Shown here one piece after another: positions 32,832 to 42,761 of a DNA stretch of 64,000 nucleotides. The stretch comes from Bacillota bacterium (GTDB taxonomy: Bacteria; Bacillota; Sulfobacillia; JACIYH01), in NCBI GenBank assembly GCA_040757085.1, contig JBFLXJ010000023.1, forward strand, positions 190,457 through 254,456. Reading direction: 5' to 3'. Position 1 is the first letter of the stretch, and each line of letters starts with the position of its first letter. A program made the translations under genes and the position numbers. The notes below the pieces were generated by a model. That model was not told where the DNA came from and did not search any database. It saw only the letters and a list, made by a program, of their open reading frames with translations.

Positions 32832-33831
32832 GGGTCCGGTGGCGTCGCTCATAAGGGAAGCCTGGGGGCCGCTTACGGACGAGATCCGCACGGATGCTAT
32901 GGGAAGCCTCATCGCCCGGCGCGCCCCCCGGAACGGAGACCGGCCGCTGCGGGTGATGATGGCGGCCCACATGGACGAAATCGGGCTCATGGTGACCAGG
33001 GTCGAGGAGGGAGGATTCCTGCGCTTCACCTCCGTGGGAGGGTTCGACCGCCGGGTGCTGCCGGCCCAGGAAGTGGTGGTGCACGGGCGGCGGGATCTGC
33101 CTGGGGTGATAGGGGTGAAGCCGCCCCACCTGCTGCCGCGGGAAGAGGCGGAGAAACCCTACAAGATGGAGGACATGTACATCGACGTGGGCCTGGACGA
33201 GGACCAGGTTCGCGAACTCGTCCAGGTGGGAGATGCCATTACGGTGGGAGGCAGGTATGCATCCCTTCAGGGGGAACTGGCCAGCGGCAAAGCCATGGAC
33301 GACCGGGCCGGGGTGGCAACGCTGTATGCCTGCCTGCAGGAACTGGCCCGGCTGCAGCATCCCCACGACGTGTTCCTGGTGGCCACCGTTCAGGAGGAGG
33401 TTGGGCTGAAGGGGGCGGTGACCTCGGCTTACGGGATCGCCCCCGACGTGGCCGTGGCGGTAGACGTGGAGTTTGCCGAGCAGCCCGGCCTGCCCGAGGA
33501 CCAGACGGTGGAACTGGACAAGGGTCCCATGATCGCGGTGGGGCCCAACGTGCACCCCTACGTGTTCTCGGTGCTGGAGAAGGTGGCAAAGGATGAGGGG
33601 ATCCCTCACCAGGTGCGGGTGGTCCCGGGTCCCTCGGGGACCGACGCCTGGGCCATCCAGGTCACCCGGGAGGGCATTCCCACCGGGCTGGTGGGGATCC
33701 CGCTTCGCTACATGCACACGAGCGTCGAGGTGGTCTCCGTGGCGGACATCAAGCGGGCCGGACGCCTGCTGGCCCGCTTCGTCATGGCCCTGGACCCGGC
33801 CGCGCTCGCAGGCTGGAGGTGGGAAACATGA
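32773..33831 (+). CDS. M42 family metallo-aminopeptidase 1
   Basis: A 352-residue cobalt/zinc aminopeptidase of the M42 (FrvX/TET) family. Metal ligands and catalytic residues are in place: AAHMDEIGLMV near residue 65, MDDRAGVATL near 176, VQEEVGLKGAV near 208, AVDVEFAEQPG near 231 and YMHTSVEVV near 315. TTG 32773 lies 6 bases after GGAGGG; GTG 32767 is the alternative. First of three tandem M42 genes linked by ATGA and GTGA overlaps, which probably form one transcript and perhaps large TET-like particles. Confidence 0.9.
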   Translation: MEVREFLERVTAAAGVSGFEGPVASLIREAWGPLTDEIRTDAMGSLIARRAPRNGDRPLRVMMAAHMDEIGLMVTRVEEGGFLRFTSVGGFDRRVLPAQEVVVHGRRDLPGVIGVKPPHLLPREEAEKPYKMEDMYIDVGLDEDQVRELVQVGDAITVGGRYASLQGELASGKAMDDRAGVATLYACLQELARLQHPHDVFLVATVQEEVGLKGAVTSAYGIAPDVAVAVDVEFAEQPGLPEDQTVELDKGPMIAVGPNVHPYVFSVLEKVAKDEGIPHQVRVVPGPSGTDAWAIQVTREGIPTGLVGIPLRYMHTSVEVVSVADIKRAGRLLARFVMALDPAALAGWRWET

Positions 33832-34877
33832 TGAGCCCCGAGGAGACGGAACTGCTGCGGGAGCTGAGCGAGGCGGGCGGGGTGTCGGGATGGGAGGGGG
33901 AAGTGCGGAGCATCATTCGGGCTCGCCTGGAGCAGATGGGAGCCCGCTACCGCACCGACAATCTGGGCAACCTCATCGTGTACCGGGGGCCGGACGATGA
34001 AAGGGCCGGGCTGCGGGTCATGCTGGCCGCCCACATGGACGAGGTGGGCCTGGTGGTTTCCTCGATAGACAAGTCGGGCCTGCTGCGCTTCCGTAAGGTG
34101 GGGGGCATCGACGACCGGGTGCTGGTTTCCAAGAGTGTGCTGGTGGGCAAGGCCCGCGTGCCCGGTGTCATCGGGGCCAAGCCCATCCACCTGCAGCAAC
34201 CCAGGGAACAGGAGAACCCCTGCCGCAGCGAGGACCTGTACGTGGACATCGGCGCCAAAAGCAAGGAAGAGGCTGAGAAGGCGGTCAGGGTGGGGGACCC
34301 CATCGTGTTCGCCACCCGCTTCACCCGGCTGGGGGAGCGGCGGGCCCGCGGAAAAGCGTTCGACGACCGGGCCGGGTGCCTGGTGTTGCTGGGGGTGCTG
34401 CGGGAAACGTACCGGGTCCCGGTCTACGGCGTGTTCACCGTCCAGGAAGAGGTGGGGCTGCGGGGGGCCCAGGCAGCCGCCTATGCCATCGAACCGGGCC
34501 TGGGCCTGGCCCTGGAGGGCACGGTGTGCTCAGATACGCCTGGTTCCGACGAACACGCCCAGGGAACACGGTTGGGACACGGTCCCGCCATCTCGGTGAT
34601 GGATGCCGCCACCATCCACAACCGGCACGTGATCGAGCGCCTGGTGGAGGTGGCCCAAAAGGCCGGCATCCCGTACCAGATGCGGCGTACCACGAGCGGG
34701 GGGAACGATGCCGGGCGCATCCATCTGGCGCGGGCGGGGGCGGCGGCGGGGGGACTGTCGGTGCCATGCCGCTACATCCATTCGCCCGCTTCGGTACTGG
34801 ACCTGGAGGACCTGGCCAATACACGCCGGCTCCTGGTGGAATTCCTGCACAGCCTGGAGGAGGGGTGGACCCCGTGA
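33828..34877 (+). CDS. M42 family metallo-aminopeptidase 2
   Basis: A 349-residue member of the same family with ligands AAHMDEVGLVV near residue 67, FDDRAGCLVLLG near 180, VQEEVGLRGAQ near 205, LALEGTVCSDTPG near 228 and YIHSPASVLD near 313. The metal-binding Asp found in copies 1 and 3 is Glu here (ALEGT), a substitution known in one M42 subgroup. ATG overlaps the previous stop (ATGA). Divergence from copies 1 and 3 suggests a different residue preference rather than recent duplication. Confidence 0.9.
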   Translation: MMSPEETELLRELSEAGGVSGWEGEVRSIIRARLEQMGARYRTDNLGNLIVYRGPDDERAGLRVMLAAHMDEVGLVVSSIDKSGLLRFRKVGGIDDRVLVSKSVLVGKARVPGVIGAKPIHLQQPREQENPCRSEDLYVDIGAKSKEEAEKAVRVGDPIVFATRFTRLGERRARGKAFDDRAGCLVLLGVLRETYRVPVYGVFTVQEEVGLRGAQAAAYAIEPGLGLALEGTVCSDTPGSDEHAQGTRLGHGPAISVMDAATIHNRHVIERLVEVAQKAGIPYQMRRTTSGGNDAGRIHLARAGAAAGGLSVPCRYIHSPASVLDLEDLANTRRLLVEFLHSLEEGWTP

Positions 34878-35911
34878 AAGAGGAGACGCGCGAACTCATC
34901 CGGAGCCTGACGGAGGCATTCGGTCCTTCCGGCCAGGAGGACCAGGTGCGCGAGATAATCGCCTCCCTGGTGCGGCCCCATGTGGACGAGGTGCGCACCG
35001 ACGCCCTGGGCAACCTCATCTGTACCCGGCACCCCCGGCCGGGGGCTGCCACCGCCCCGATGGCCGGGGCTGAGGGTAAAAAGGTGGTGCTGGCCGCCCA
35101 CATGGACGAGATCGGCATCATGGTGACGCACATAGACGACAAGGGCTTCTTGCGCTTTGGGGTCATCGGGGGCGTCAATCCTTACCGTTGCGTGGCCGAA
35201 AGGGTGGTGTTCGCCAACGGAACGGTGGGCGTGGTGGGTGTTGAGAAGCTGGACGACATCAAGGACCTGCGCGTGGAGAAGCTGTTCGTGGATATCGGTG
35301 CTCCCTCTCGCGACGAGGCCCTCAAGAAGGTGAACGTTGGGGACGCCGCCGCGTTCACCCGTCCCCTCCTGAGGGCGGGCAACCGGCTGGTGGCCAAGGC
35401 CATGGACGACCGCATCGGCTGTGTGGTGCTGGTGGAGGTGGCCCGGCGCCTGGCCGCCTGTCCACACCAGGTTTATTTCGTGTTCACCGTGCAGGAGGAA
35501 GTGGGACTACGGGGCGCTCGCACGTCGGCGTTCGGGCTGGCTCCCGACGTGGCCATAGCCGTCGACGTGACGCTGACGGGGGACACCCCCAAAGGCGAGG
35601 TCATGGAGGTGAGCCTGGGCAAGGGGGCCGCCATCAAGGTCAAGGACGCCAGCCTGATTTGCCACCCCGGCCTGCGCCGCCTGCTGGTGGAGACTGCCCG
35701 CACCCACGGCATAGCCTACCAGTTGGAGGTCCTGGAGCGGGGCGGGACGGACGCCGGGGCCATGCAACTCGTGCGCGAGGGCGTTCCCGCGGGGGTGGTG
35801 TCGGTCCCCTGCCGGTATGTCCACACCGCCTCCGAAATGGTGGACGAGGGAGACGTGGAAGCCTGCATCGAGCTTCTGGTCAGGACTCTGGAGGGACCGC
35901 TTTCGTGGTAA
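34874..35911 (+). CDS. M42 family metallo-aminopeptidase 3
   Basis: A 345-residue third copy: AAHMDEIGIMV near residue 74, MDDRIGCVVLVEVA near 177, VQEEVGLRGAR near 206, AVDVTLTGDTPKGE near 230 and YVHTASEMVD near 315. A short Pro/Ala-rich insert (HPRPGAATAPMAGAEG, near 53-68) lies in the N-terminal region. GTG 34874 overlaps the previous stop; GTG 34865 is possible. Followed with a 7-base overlap by the ThiE-like gene. Confidence 0.9.
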   Translation: MKEETRELIRSLTEAFGPSGQEDQVREIIASLVRPHVDEVRTDALGNLICTRHPRPGAATAPMAGAEGKKVVLAAHMDEIGIMVTHIDDKGFLRFGVIGGVNPYRCVAERVVFANGTVGVVGVEKLDDIKDLRVEKLFVDIGAPSRDEALKKVNVGDAAAFTRPLLRAGNRLVAKAMDDRIGCVVLVEVARRLAACPHQVYFVFTVQEEVGLRGARTSAFGLAPDVAIAVDVTLTGDTPKGEVMEVSLGKGAAIKVKDASLICHPGLRRLLVETARTHGIAYQLEVLERGGTDAGAMQLVREGVPAGVVSVPCRYVHTASEMVDEGDVEACIELLVRTLEGPLSW

Positions 35912-36513
35912 GTCTCCCCATCCTGGTGGTGTCTGACCACCGCCTTTTCCCGGGGGATCCCGAGGGGATGGTGCAAGCCCTTTCGGCGTGCCTGCGGGGT
36001 GGCGCACGGGGTATCGAGCTGGGTGACTCGGATCTAACCGGGCACGACATGCTGGCCCTGGCCCTGCGGCTGCGCGAGACAACCAGGCAGGCGGGCGCCC
36101 TCCTGCTGGTGGCGGAAAGGGCAGACGTGGCCCTGGCGGCGGGGGCGGACGGGGTCCACCTGGGGCGGGGTTCCCTTCCCGCTCCCGCCGTGCGGCGGCT
36201 GGCCCGGCGGCTCACGTCGCGGTTCCTGGTCGGCCGCACCGCCCTGACCGTCGAGGAAGCTGCTCTGGCCCAGCTGGAGAACGCCGATTTCCTGGTTTTC
36301 GCTCCCGTGTGGCCGGAGCCGGGGCTGGAGCCCCTGCGCGCCGTGGTGGCGTCGGTGCGCCGGCCGGTGCTGGCGGGAGGGGGAGTGACACTCGAGCAGG
36401 TCCCGGCCCTGCGGGAAGCGGGGGTGTCCGGCCTGGTGCTGGGTGCAGAGGTGCTGGCCGCCCCCGATCCCGAGCAGGCGACCGCTCGCTTCCTGGCTGC
36501 CTGGCAGGGCTGA
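35905..36513 (+). CDS. ThiE/TenI-like TIM-barrel protein
   Basis: A 202-residue TIM barrel of the thiamine phosphate synthase superfamily: ILVVSDHRLF at the N-terminus, GADGVHLGRG near residue 86, FLVFAPVWPEPG near 129, RPVLAGGGVTLEQV near 154, SGLVLGAEVL near 175. The TKT-type pyrophosphate-binding residues expected after the FGPVFPT-like strand in true ThiE are missing (PEPGLEPL instead), so a TenI-like aromatase or another role is as likely as ThiE. No thi neighbours or TPP riboswitch are seen. GTG 35905 follows GGAGGG. Confidence 0.75.
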   Translation: MVSLPILVVSDHRLFPGDPEGMVQALSACLRGGARGIELGDSDLTGHDMLALALRLRETTRQAGALLLVAERADVALAAGADGVHLGRGSLPAPAVRRLARRLTSRFLVGRTALTVEEAALAQLENADFLVFAPVWPEPGLEPLRAVVASVRRPVLAGGGVTLEQVPALREAGVSGLVLGAEVLAAPDPEQATARFLAAWQG

Positions 36514-36579
36514 CAGGCCGGCCCTGGTGTAACCGGCGTCCGGCAGGAGCGACGTTGCGACTGTGAGTGTGCATGGAGA

Positions 36580-37149
36580 ATGGGGGGTGGCAGGTTGACG
36601 GGCGGGGATGCGCTGGCAGGTGGTGCCGGGCAGACCCGGTGGCCGTTTGGTGCGCCGGTGGTGGATCCCACGGTTTTCGTGGCGCCGGGAGCCCAGCTGA
36701 TCGGGAACGTGATCGTGGGGGCGGACTCCTCGGTCTGGTACGGGGCCTGCCTGCGCGGGGATGAGAACTACGTGCGGGTGGGCCGGGAGTCCAACATCCA
36801 GGAGGGTGCCGTGCTGCACCCCACGGGGGAGCACCCGGTGGAGGTGGGTGACCGGGTTACGGTCGGGCACGGTGCCATCCTGCACGCCTGCACGGTGGAA
36901 GATGATTGCCTGATCGGCATGGGAGCCATCGTGCTGGATGGTGCCCGCGTCGGCAGGGGGTCTTTGGTGGGGGCAGGCACCCTGGTGCCCCCCGGGAAGG
37001 AGATACCGCCGGGAAGCGTGGTGCTGGGGGTGCCCGGCAAGGTCGTGCGCCCGGCGGGGGAAGGGGATGCGGCCCAGATCGCCTATTCGGCCGCCCGCTA
37101 CGTGGAACTCACCCGCATTTACCGCGAGCAGGCGAACTCGCCCCCGTGA
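36580..37149 (+). CDS. Gamma carbonic anhydrase-like hexapeptide protein
   Basis: A 189-residue left-handed beta-helix protein of the gamma-CA/YrdA family. The metal-ligand histidines are visible in GAVLHPTGEHPVEVG near residue 83 and VTVGHGAILHACTV near 96, with SVWYGACLRGDENYV near 50 giving the Arg/Asp pair of the family. Typical length is about 175, so the first 15-20 residues may be extra; TTG 36595, which has GGGGGGTGG upstream, is an alternative start. It may act as carbonic anhydrase or as a metal-dependent acyltransferase-like scaffold. Confidence 0.85.
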   Translation: MGGGRLTGGDALAGGAGQTRWPFGAPVVDPTVFVAPGAQLIGNVIVGADSSVWYGACLRGDENYVRVGRESNIQEGAVLHPTGEHPVEVGDRVTVGHGAILHACTVEDDCLIGMGAIVLDGARVGRGSLVGAGTLVPPGKEIPPGSVVLGVPGKVVRPAGEGDAAQIAYSAARYVELTRIYREQANSPP

Positions 37150-37256
37150 CCGCATTGCGGGCGAGCGGGTGAGGGAACTCTACCAGGGCGGGGATGGGGA
37201 GCGCCCGGCGTGAGTACCCCCGGCCTGGGCCGGTGGGCGGGTGGGGTTCTTTGCAG

Positions 37257-37700
37257 ATGATGGCCCTGGTGGCCGCCGCCCTTAGCGGGGCGGCCATGAC
37301 CGTACATGCGGCTGTGAACGGGGCGCTTTCGAAGGCGGTGGGGCTGGTGGCCGCCACCTTCGTGGTGCAGGCGGTGGGACTGGCCGCCAGCGGCCTGGTG
37401 CTGCTGGGGGCCGGCTCGCTCCGCCACCTGGGCGCCATGTTGGGCGTGCCCCTGGTGCTGTGGACGGGCGGCCTGCTGGGGGTATTCATCGTGTTCACCA
37501 TGGCCTTCACCGTGCCCCGCACGGGGGCAGGCCTGGCGGTGGCGGTGGTGCTGACCGCCCAGTTGATCGCCGCCCTCATCTTTGATCATTTCGGCCTTTT
37601 GGGCGTGCCCAGAGCCCCTGTCACCTGGGTCCGTCTTCTGGGAGCGGGACTGCTGCTCGCAGGTGCCTGGCTGGTCAAGGCCGCCACCCCCGGCCGGTAG
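37257..37700 (+). CDS. DMT-superfamily membrane protein (DUF606/YdcZ type)
   Basis: A 147-residue integral membrane protein with about five hydrophobic segments (ALVAAALSGAAMTVHAAVNG at the start, then LVAATFVVQAVGLAASGLVLL, VPLVLWTGGLLGVFIVFTMA, GAGLAVAVVLTAQLIAALI and LLGAGLLLAGAWLV). Length and the VNGALSK motif fit the DUF606 half-size transporter family. ATG 37257 is preferred; TTG 37251 is closer to GGTGGGG. Substrate unknown. Confidence 0.8.
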   Translation: MMALVAAALSGAAMTVHAAVNGALSKAVGLVAATFVVQAVGLAASGLVLLGAGSLRHLGAMLGVPLVLWTGGLLGVFIVFTMAFTVPRTGAGLAVAVVLTAQLIAALIFDHFGLLGVPRAPVTWVRLLGAGLLLAGAWLVKAATPGR

Positions 37701-39269
<1,569 letters not shown>

Positions 39270-39270
39270 C

Positions 39271-39555
39271 ATCCGGTTCGTACGGCCGGGAGAGGCCTAT
39301 CTGGGCGGGATGCGTATTGATCCCGACCTGCAGGGGCGGGGGCTGGGCACCGAGTTCGCCCGCTTCCAGATCGAGGAGTGCTGCTCCCTGGGTGCCAGGG
39401 TGGTCCGCCTGCTCACGTCCTGGGGCGGGCTGGGGTGCCTGGCGTACAGCCTGCCCGGAAACCTGGAGTGGGTGCTGAGGCGGGCCGTGACCCTGGGCTG
39501 CAACGGGAAGAAGAATTGGAGCGAATGGTTCTTGCTTTATGAGATCCGCTTGTGA
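39271..39555 (+). pseudogene. GNAT acetyltransferase remnant lacking its N-terminus
   Basis: Directly after the guaB stop an open frame reads IRFVRPGEAYLGGMRIDPDLQ and then GRGLGTEFARFQIEE, the acetyl-CoA-binding loop of a GNAT enzyme, and continues to TGA 39555. The only ATG (39310) lies inside what should be the middle of the fold, and no Shine-Dalgarno precedes it. About 50-60 N-terminal residues are missing, as if guaB or a deletion had cut the gene. It may instead be expressed as an 81-residue fragment, but an active enzyme is unlikely. Confidence 0.6.
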
Positions 39556-39683
39556 CCGGGAACTGCTGCGGCAGGAATTTTCCATACGACGTTGAATAAG
39601 GGGTATGTGGAGCCGGCATCTTCCTACGCGGGTGCCGGCGAGGAGTCGGCCCAGGTTAACAACGGCAAGGAGGTGAACAGCTC

Positions 39684-40496
39684 GTGTATTACCAGCTGGC
39701 GGCGGAACCGTACCTCGGCATCTTCGTAAAAGGCTCCTTTGTAGCGCTCATCATCTTCATCATCTACGCTATCCTGGTTTACTTCTTCATCCAGCGGGCC
39801 CGGGCGGGGTTGCCCATCCCCACCATCCGCAAGATCGCGGGCCTGGAAGCGCTGGACGAGGCCATCGGCCGCGCAACGGAGATGGGGCGCCCGGTGAACT
39901 ACGTGCCCGGCATCGCTGGATCTTCCAACATGCAGACCATCGCTTCTTACGCCATGCTCGGCCACGTGGCCAAGCGTACGGCCCAGTACGACACCCGCTT
40001 CATCTTCACCTGCGCTGACCCCATCGTGCTGCCCATCGCCGAGGAGATCATCCGGCAGTCCTACCTGGAGGCCGGGCGGCCCGACGCTTACAACCCGGAC
40101 GACGTCAGGTTCCTCTCGGACTGGCAGTTCGGGTACTGCTCGGGGGTGCTCGGTATCTACCATCGGGAGCGGCCCGCGGCCAACATCCTGTTCGGTGCCT
40201 TCTGGGCGGAGTCCCTGATCTTCGCCGAGGAGGGAAACCGCACCGGGTCCATCCAGATCGGGGCCACCGCGAACATGCACCAGATCCCCTTCTTCGTGGC
40301 CGCCTGCGACTACGCCCTGATCGGCGAGGAGATGTACGCGGCCTCGGCGTACCTGTCCAAGGAACCCGTGCTGTACGGGACCGTGGTCTCCCAGGACTGG
40401 ATGCGCATTGGCTTCTTCGCCGTGATCATCGTCGGTACCATATTCCAGCTGATCCAGGGGAAGGCCAACGTCATCACCAGCATCTTCAGCAAGTAG
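39684..40496 (+). CDS. DUF6754-like membrane-anchored protein
   Basis: A 270-residue protein with one N-terminal transmembrane segment (FVALIIFIIYAILVYFFI, about residues 14-31), a soluble domain of about 200 residues (EALDEAIGRATEMGRPVNYVP near 54; SSNMQTIASYAMLGHVAKRT near 75; RTGSIQIGATANMHQIPFF near 186), and a C-terminal segment (IGFFAVIIVGTIFQLI near 240). Size and layout recall DUF6754; the name is from memory. GTG 39684 follows a perfect AAGGAGGTGA. First gene of a four-gene membrane operon of unknown function. Confidence 0.68.
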   Translation: MYYQLAAEPYLGIFVKGSFVALIIFIIYAILVYFFIQRARAGLPIPTIRKIAGLEALDEAIGRATEMGRPVNYVPGIAGSSNMQTIASYAMLGHVAKRTAQYDTRFIFTCADPIVLPIAEEIIRQSYLEAGRPDAYNPDDVRFLSDWQFGYCSGVLGIYHRERPAANILFGAFWAESLIFAEEGNRTGSIQIGATANMHQIPFFVAACDYALIGEEMYAASAYLSKEPVLYGTVVSQDWMRIGFFAVIIVGTIFQLIQGKANVITSIFSK

Positions 40497-40523
40497 GGCT
40501 GGCCCGAGAAGGGAGGTGTGGGA

Positions 40524-41144
40524 ATGCGTAAAGAGTTGCCGACCATCATATGCATCGTCATGGCCGCGGTCGTGGTCCTGTCCATGTATATCTTCCCGAT
40601 CAACAAGCTCGAATGGATGGACATGTTTGACAAATGGAATAACCTGCTGTATTACCTGGCCATGGGCCTCGGCCTGGTCAACCTGACCCGTATCCACGTG
40701 ATGGCGGTGGTCAAGCGGCGTCCCAACTGGGCCTACAGCATCTGGCTGCTCCTGTTCATGTGGGGCTACATGATCCTTGCTCTTATCCAGACCGTGGACG
40801 GCCCCCAGGCGGACTGGGTTTTCAAGAACTTCATCACCCCCATCGACTCTACCGTGTTCGCCCTGCTGGCGTTTTACATCACCTCGGCTTCTTTCCGGGC
40901 CTTCCGGGCCAGGACGCTGGAGGCCACCCTGATGCTGCTCACGGCCTTTATCGTCCTCCTGGGCGTGTCGCCCCTGGGCGACCTCATCATCCCGGGCTGG
41001 GGGGCTTTCAAGGACTGGCTGCTGAGCTACCCCAACGCTGGTGGGCAGCGGGGCATCACCATCGGTATCTATCTGGGTACGCTGGCGGCGGCCCTGCGCG
41101 TGATGCTGGGCCTGGAGCGGGCGTACCTGGGTGGCGCGCGGTAA
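40524..41144 (+). CDS. Multi-TM membrane protein of the DUF6754 operon (gene 2)
   Basis: A 206-residue hydrophobic protein with about six transmembrane segments: LPTIICIVMAAVVVLSMYIF, NLLYYLAMGLGLVNLTRI, YSIWLLLFMWGYMILALIQ, TVFALLAFYITSASF, TLMLLTAFIVLLGVSPLG, and ITIGIYLGTLAAALRVMLG. No catalytic motif is apparent. ATG 40524 follows GGGAGGTG with 5-base spacing. It stands 27 bases after the first gene of the operon. Function unknown. Confidence 0.75.
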   Translation: MRKELPTIICIVMAAVVVLSMYIFPINKLEWMDMFDKWNNLLYYLAMGLGLVNLTRIHVMAVVKRRPNWAYSIWLLLFMWGYMILALIQTVDGPQADWVFKNFITPIDSTVFALLAFYITSASFRAFRARTLEATLMLLTAFIVLLGVSPLGDLIIPGWGAFKDWLLSYPNAGGQRGITIGIYLGTLAAALRVMLGLERAYLGGAR

Positions 41145-41174
41145 CAGTGCTGCCGGGAGAGGAGGTGCATTACC

Positions 41175-41993
41175 GTGAGGGCACTGGTAGATCTGGACCG
41201 GCGGTGGATATTTCTGGCAGTGTTCGTCCTGATCGCCATCGTGGTGATCTTCCCCTTGGGATTGCCCGTGCGTGTTACCCCCATGACCAAGGCCATGTAC
41301 GACTACGTCGACAAGCTCCCCCCCGGGTCGGTGCTCTGGCTGGGGCTTGACTACGGGCCCAGCGTGGCCGGAGAACTGAATCCCCAGCTGGAAGCCGTGG
41401 TCCATCACGCTTTCCGCAAGAACCTCCGCATCATCACGTACACCATGTGGAACACCCAGGGGACCCTGGGAAGAAACATCATCCAGAAGCTGATGAAGGA
41501 GTATAACAAGGAGTACGGTAAGGACTGGGTGGACCTCGGGTTCAAGCCCGGTGGTGATACCAACTTGCGGCTCATGACTTCCAGCATCAAGGAGGCGGCT
41601 GCGGGGGTCGATTATCAGGGCAAGTCACTGGACGAGTTCCCGCTCACCCGGGAAGTGAAAGCCCTCGATAAGCCGTACGTGGCATTCATCATCGACTTCC
41701 CGGCCGGTTCTCCTGGCGCCCCCCAGTACCTGGCCATCGTCACCGAGGTCAAGGGCGTGCCCATGGGCGTGGGCCAGATCCAGATGTCGGTGGCCGACTC
41801 CATGCAGTTCGTCCATTCGGGGCAGTATAAGGGCATGATCCCCGGCCTGCGGGGCGCGGCCGAGTACGAACAACTGGTGGGGAAGCCAGCGGCGGCGGTG
41901 CGGGCCATGGACGGGCAGACCCTGGCCGCGGGCCTGGTGGGCCTGCTCATCATCCTGGGCAACGTCATTTACTTGACCACCCGGAGCCGTTAG
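41175..41993 (+). CDS. Bitopic extracytoplasmic-domain protein of the DUF6754 operon (gene 3)
   Basis: A 272-residue protein: N-terminal transmembrane anchor (WIFLAVFVLIAIVVIFPLG, about residues 11-29), a central domain of about 200 residues, and a C-terminal anchor (LAAGLVGLLIILGNVIYLT near 250). Recognisable but unassigned stretches include LPPGSVLWLGLDYGPSVAGE near 49, IITYTMWNTQGTLGRNIIQK near 80 and VAFIIDFPAGSPGAPQYLAI near 174. GTG 41175 follows GGAGGTG. The repeated start-anchor and end-anchor layout resembles gene 1. Function unknown. Confidence 0.75.
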   Translation: MRALVDLDRRWIFLAVFVLIAIVVIFPLGLPVRVTPMTKAMYDYVDKLPPGSVLWLGLDYGPSVAGELNPQLEAVVHHAFRKNLRIITYTMWNTQGTLGRNIIQKLMKEYNKEYGKDWVDLGFKPGGDTNLRLMTSSIKEAAAGVDYQGKSLDEFPLTREVKALDKPYVAFIIDFPAGSPGAPQYLAIVTEVKGVPMGVGQIQMSVADSMQFVHSGQYKGMIPGLRGAAEYEQLVGKPAAAVRAMDGQTLAAGLVGLLIILGNVIYLTTRSR

Positions 41994-42023
41994 GCGAGGC
42001 TGGGCAGGTAAGGAGGTGAATTC

Positions 42024-42626
42024 ATGTCCACCGACGTGGGTGTCTGGTTGCAGGTGATATGCACCATCGGCGTCCTGACTTACCTGTACAAGGAAAACTG
42101 GTTCTGGCGTATCTTCGAGTACGCCATCGTGGCCGGTTACACCGGGTACAGCATCGCCTACGGCTACCACAACTACATCAAGCCCTTCATCGCCGACAAG
42201 ATGATCAAGGAAGGGCAGTGGTCCTTCCTGATCCCGCTCATCCTGGGCATCCTGCTGTACACCCGGTTCATCCCCGGATGGGGCTGGCTGGGCCGGTACG
42301 CCATGGCCTACATGATCGGATATGGCGCCGGCTACTCGCTGGGTTTCGACATCAAGCCTTTGCTGGGGCAGATCAGGGCCAGCTTCGTCAGCCTGAACAG
42401 CTTCAACAACCTTATCCTGTGGCTGTTCGTCCTCACCTCGCTGGCCTACTTCTTCTTCACCGTGAGCAAGGAGAGCCGCGGTATGAAGGGCCTGAGCACG
42501 GTGGGCAAGTGGGCCATCATGATCGCCCTGGGTGCCTCATTCGGCAACACCATCCTGTACCGCTACAACCTGCTTTATCCCCGCATGAAGCTCATCTTCA
42601 ACACCTGGCTGGGGTTGGGAGGCTGA
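42024..42626 (+). CDS. Multi-TM membrane protein of the DUF6754 operon (gene 4)
   Basis: A 200-residue protein with about six hydrophobic segments: VWLQVICTIGVLTYLY, IFEYAIVAGYTGYSIAYG, WSFLIPLILGILLYT, YAMAYMIGYGAGYSLGFD, FNNLILWLFVLTSLAYFFF, and KWAIMIALGASFGNTILY. The glycine-rich repeats (GYGAGYSLG) suggest tight helix packing. ATG follows AAGGAGGTG. Last gene before a strong intrinsic terminator, which makes genes 1-4 a single transcription unit. Function unknown. Confidence 0.75.
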   Translation: MSTDVGVWLQVICTIGVLTYLYKENWFWRIFEYAIVAGYTGYSIAYGYHNYIKPFIADKMIKEGQWSFLIPLILGILLYTRFIPGWGWLGRYAMAYMIGYGAGYSLGFDIKPLLGQIRASFVSLNSFNNLILWLFVLTSLAYFFFTVSKESRGMKGLSTVGKWAIMIALGASFGNTILYRYNLLYPRMKLIFNTWLGLGG

Positions 42627-42641
42627 CGGGAGAACCTGGCA

Positions 42642-42670
42642 GGGGCCGCCCGGTGACGGGCGGCCCCTTT
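42642..42670 (+). terminator. Intrinsic terminator after the DUF6754 operon
   Basis: A perfect 11-bp stem GGGGCCGCCCG / CGGGCGGCCCC with a GTGA loop is followed by TTT. This is the clearest intrinsic terminator in the window and separates the four-gene membrane operon from the ABC transporter genes downstream. Confidence 0.88.
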
Positions 42671-42761
42671 GCTCATGTGCGCCCTTCGCGCGCGACTGTG
42701 CGCAGGGGAAGCATGGGTCGGTCTGCGAGAGGGGCGGCACGGACATCGAGGAGGTGCTCAG

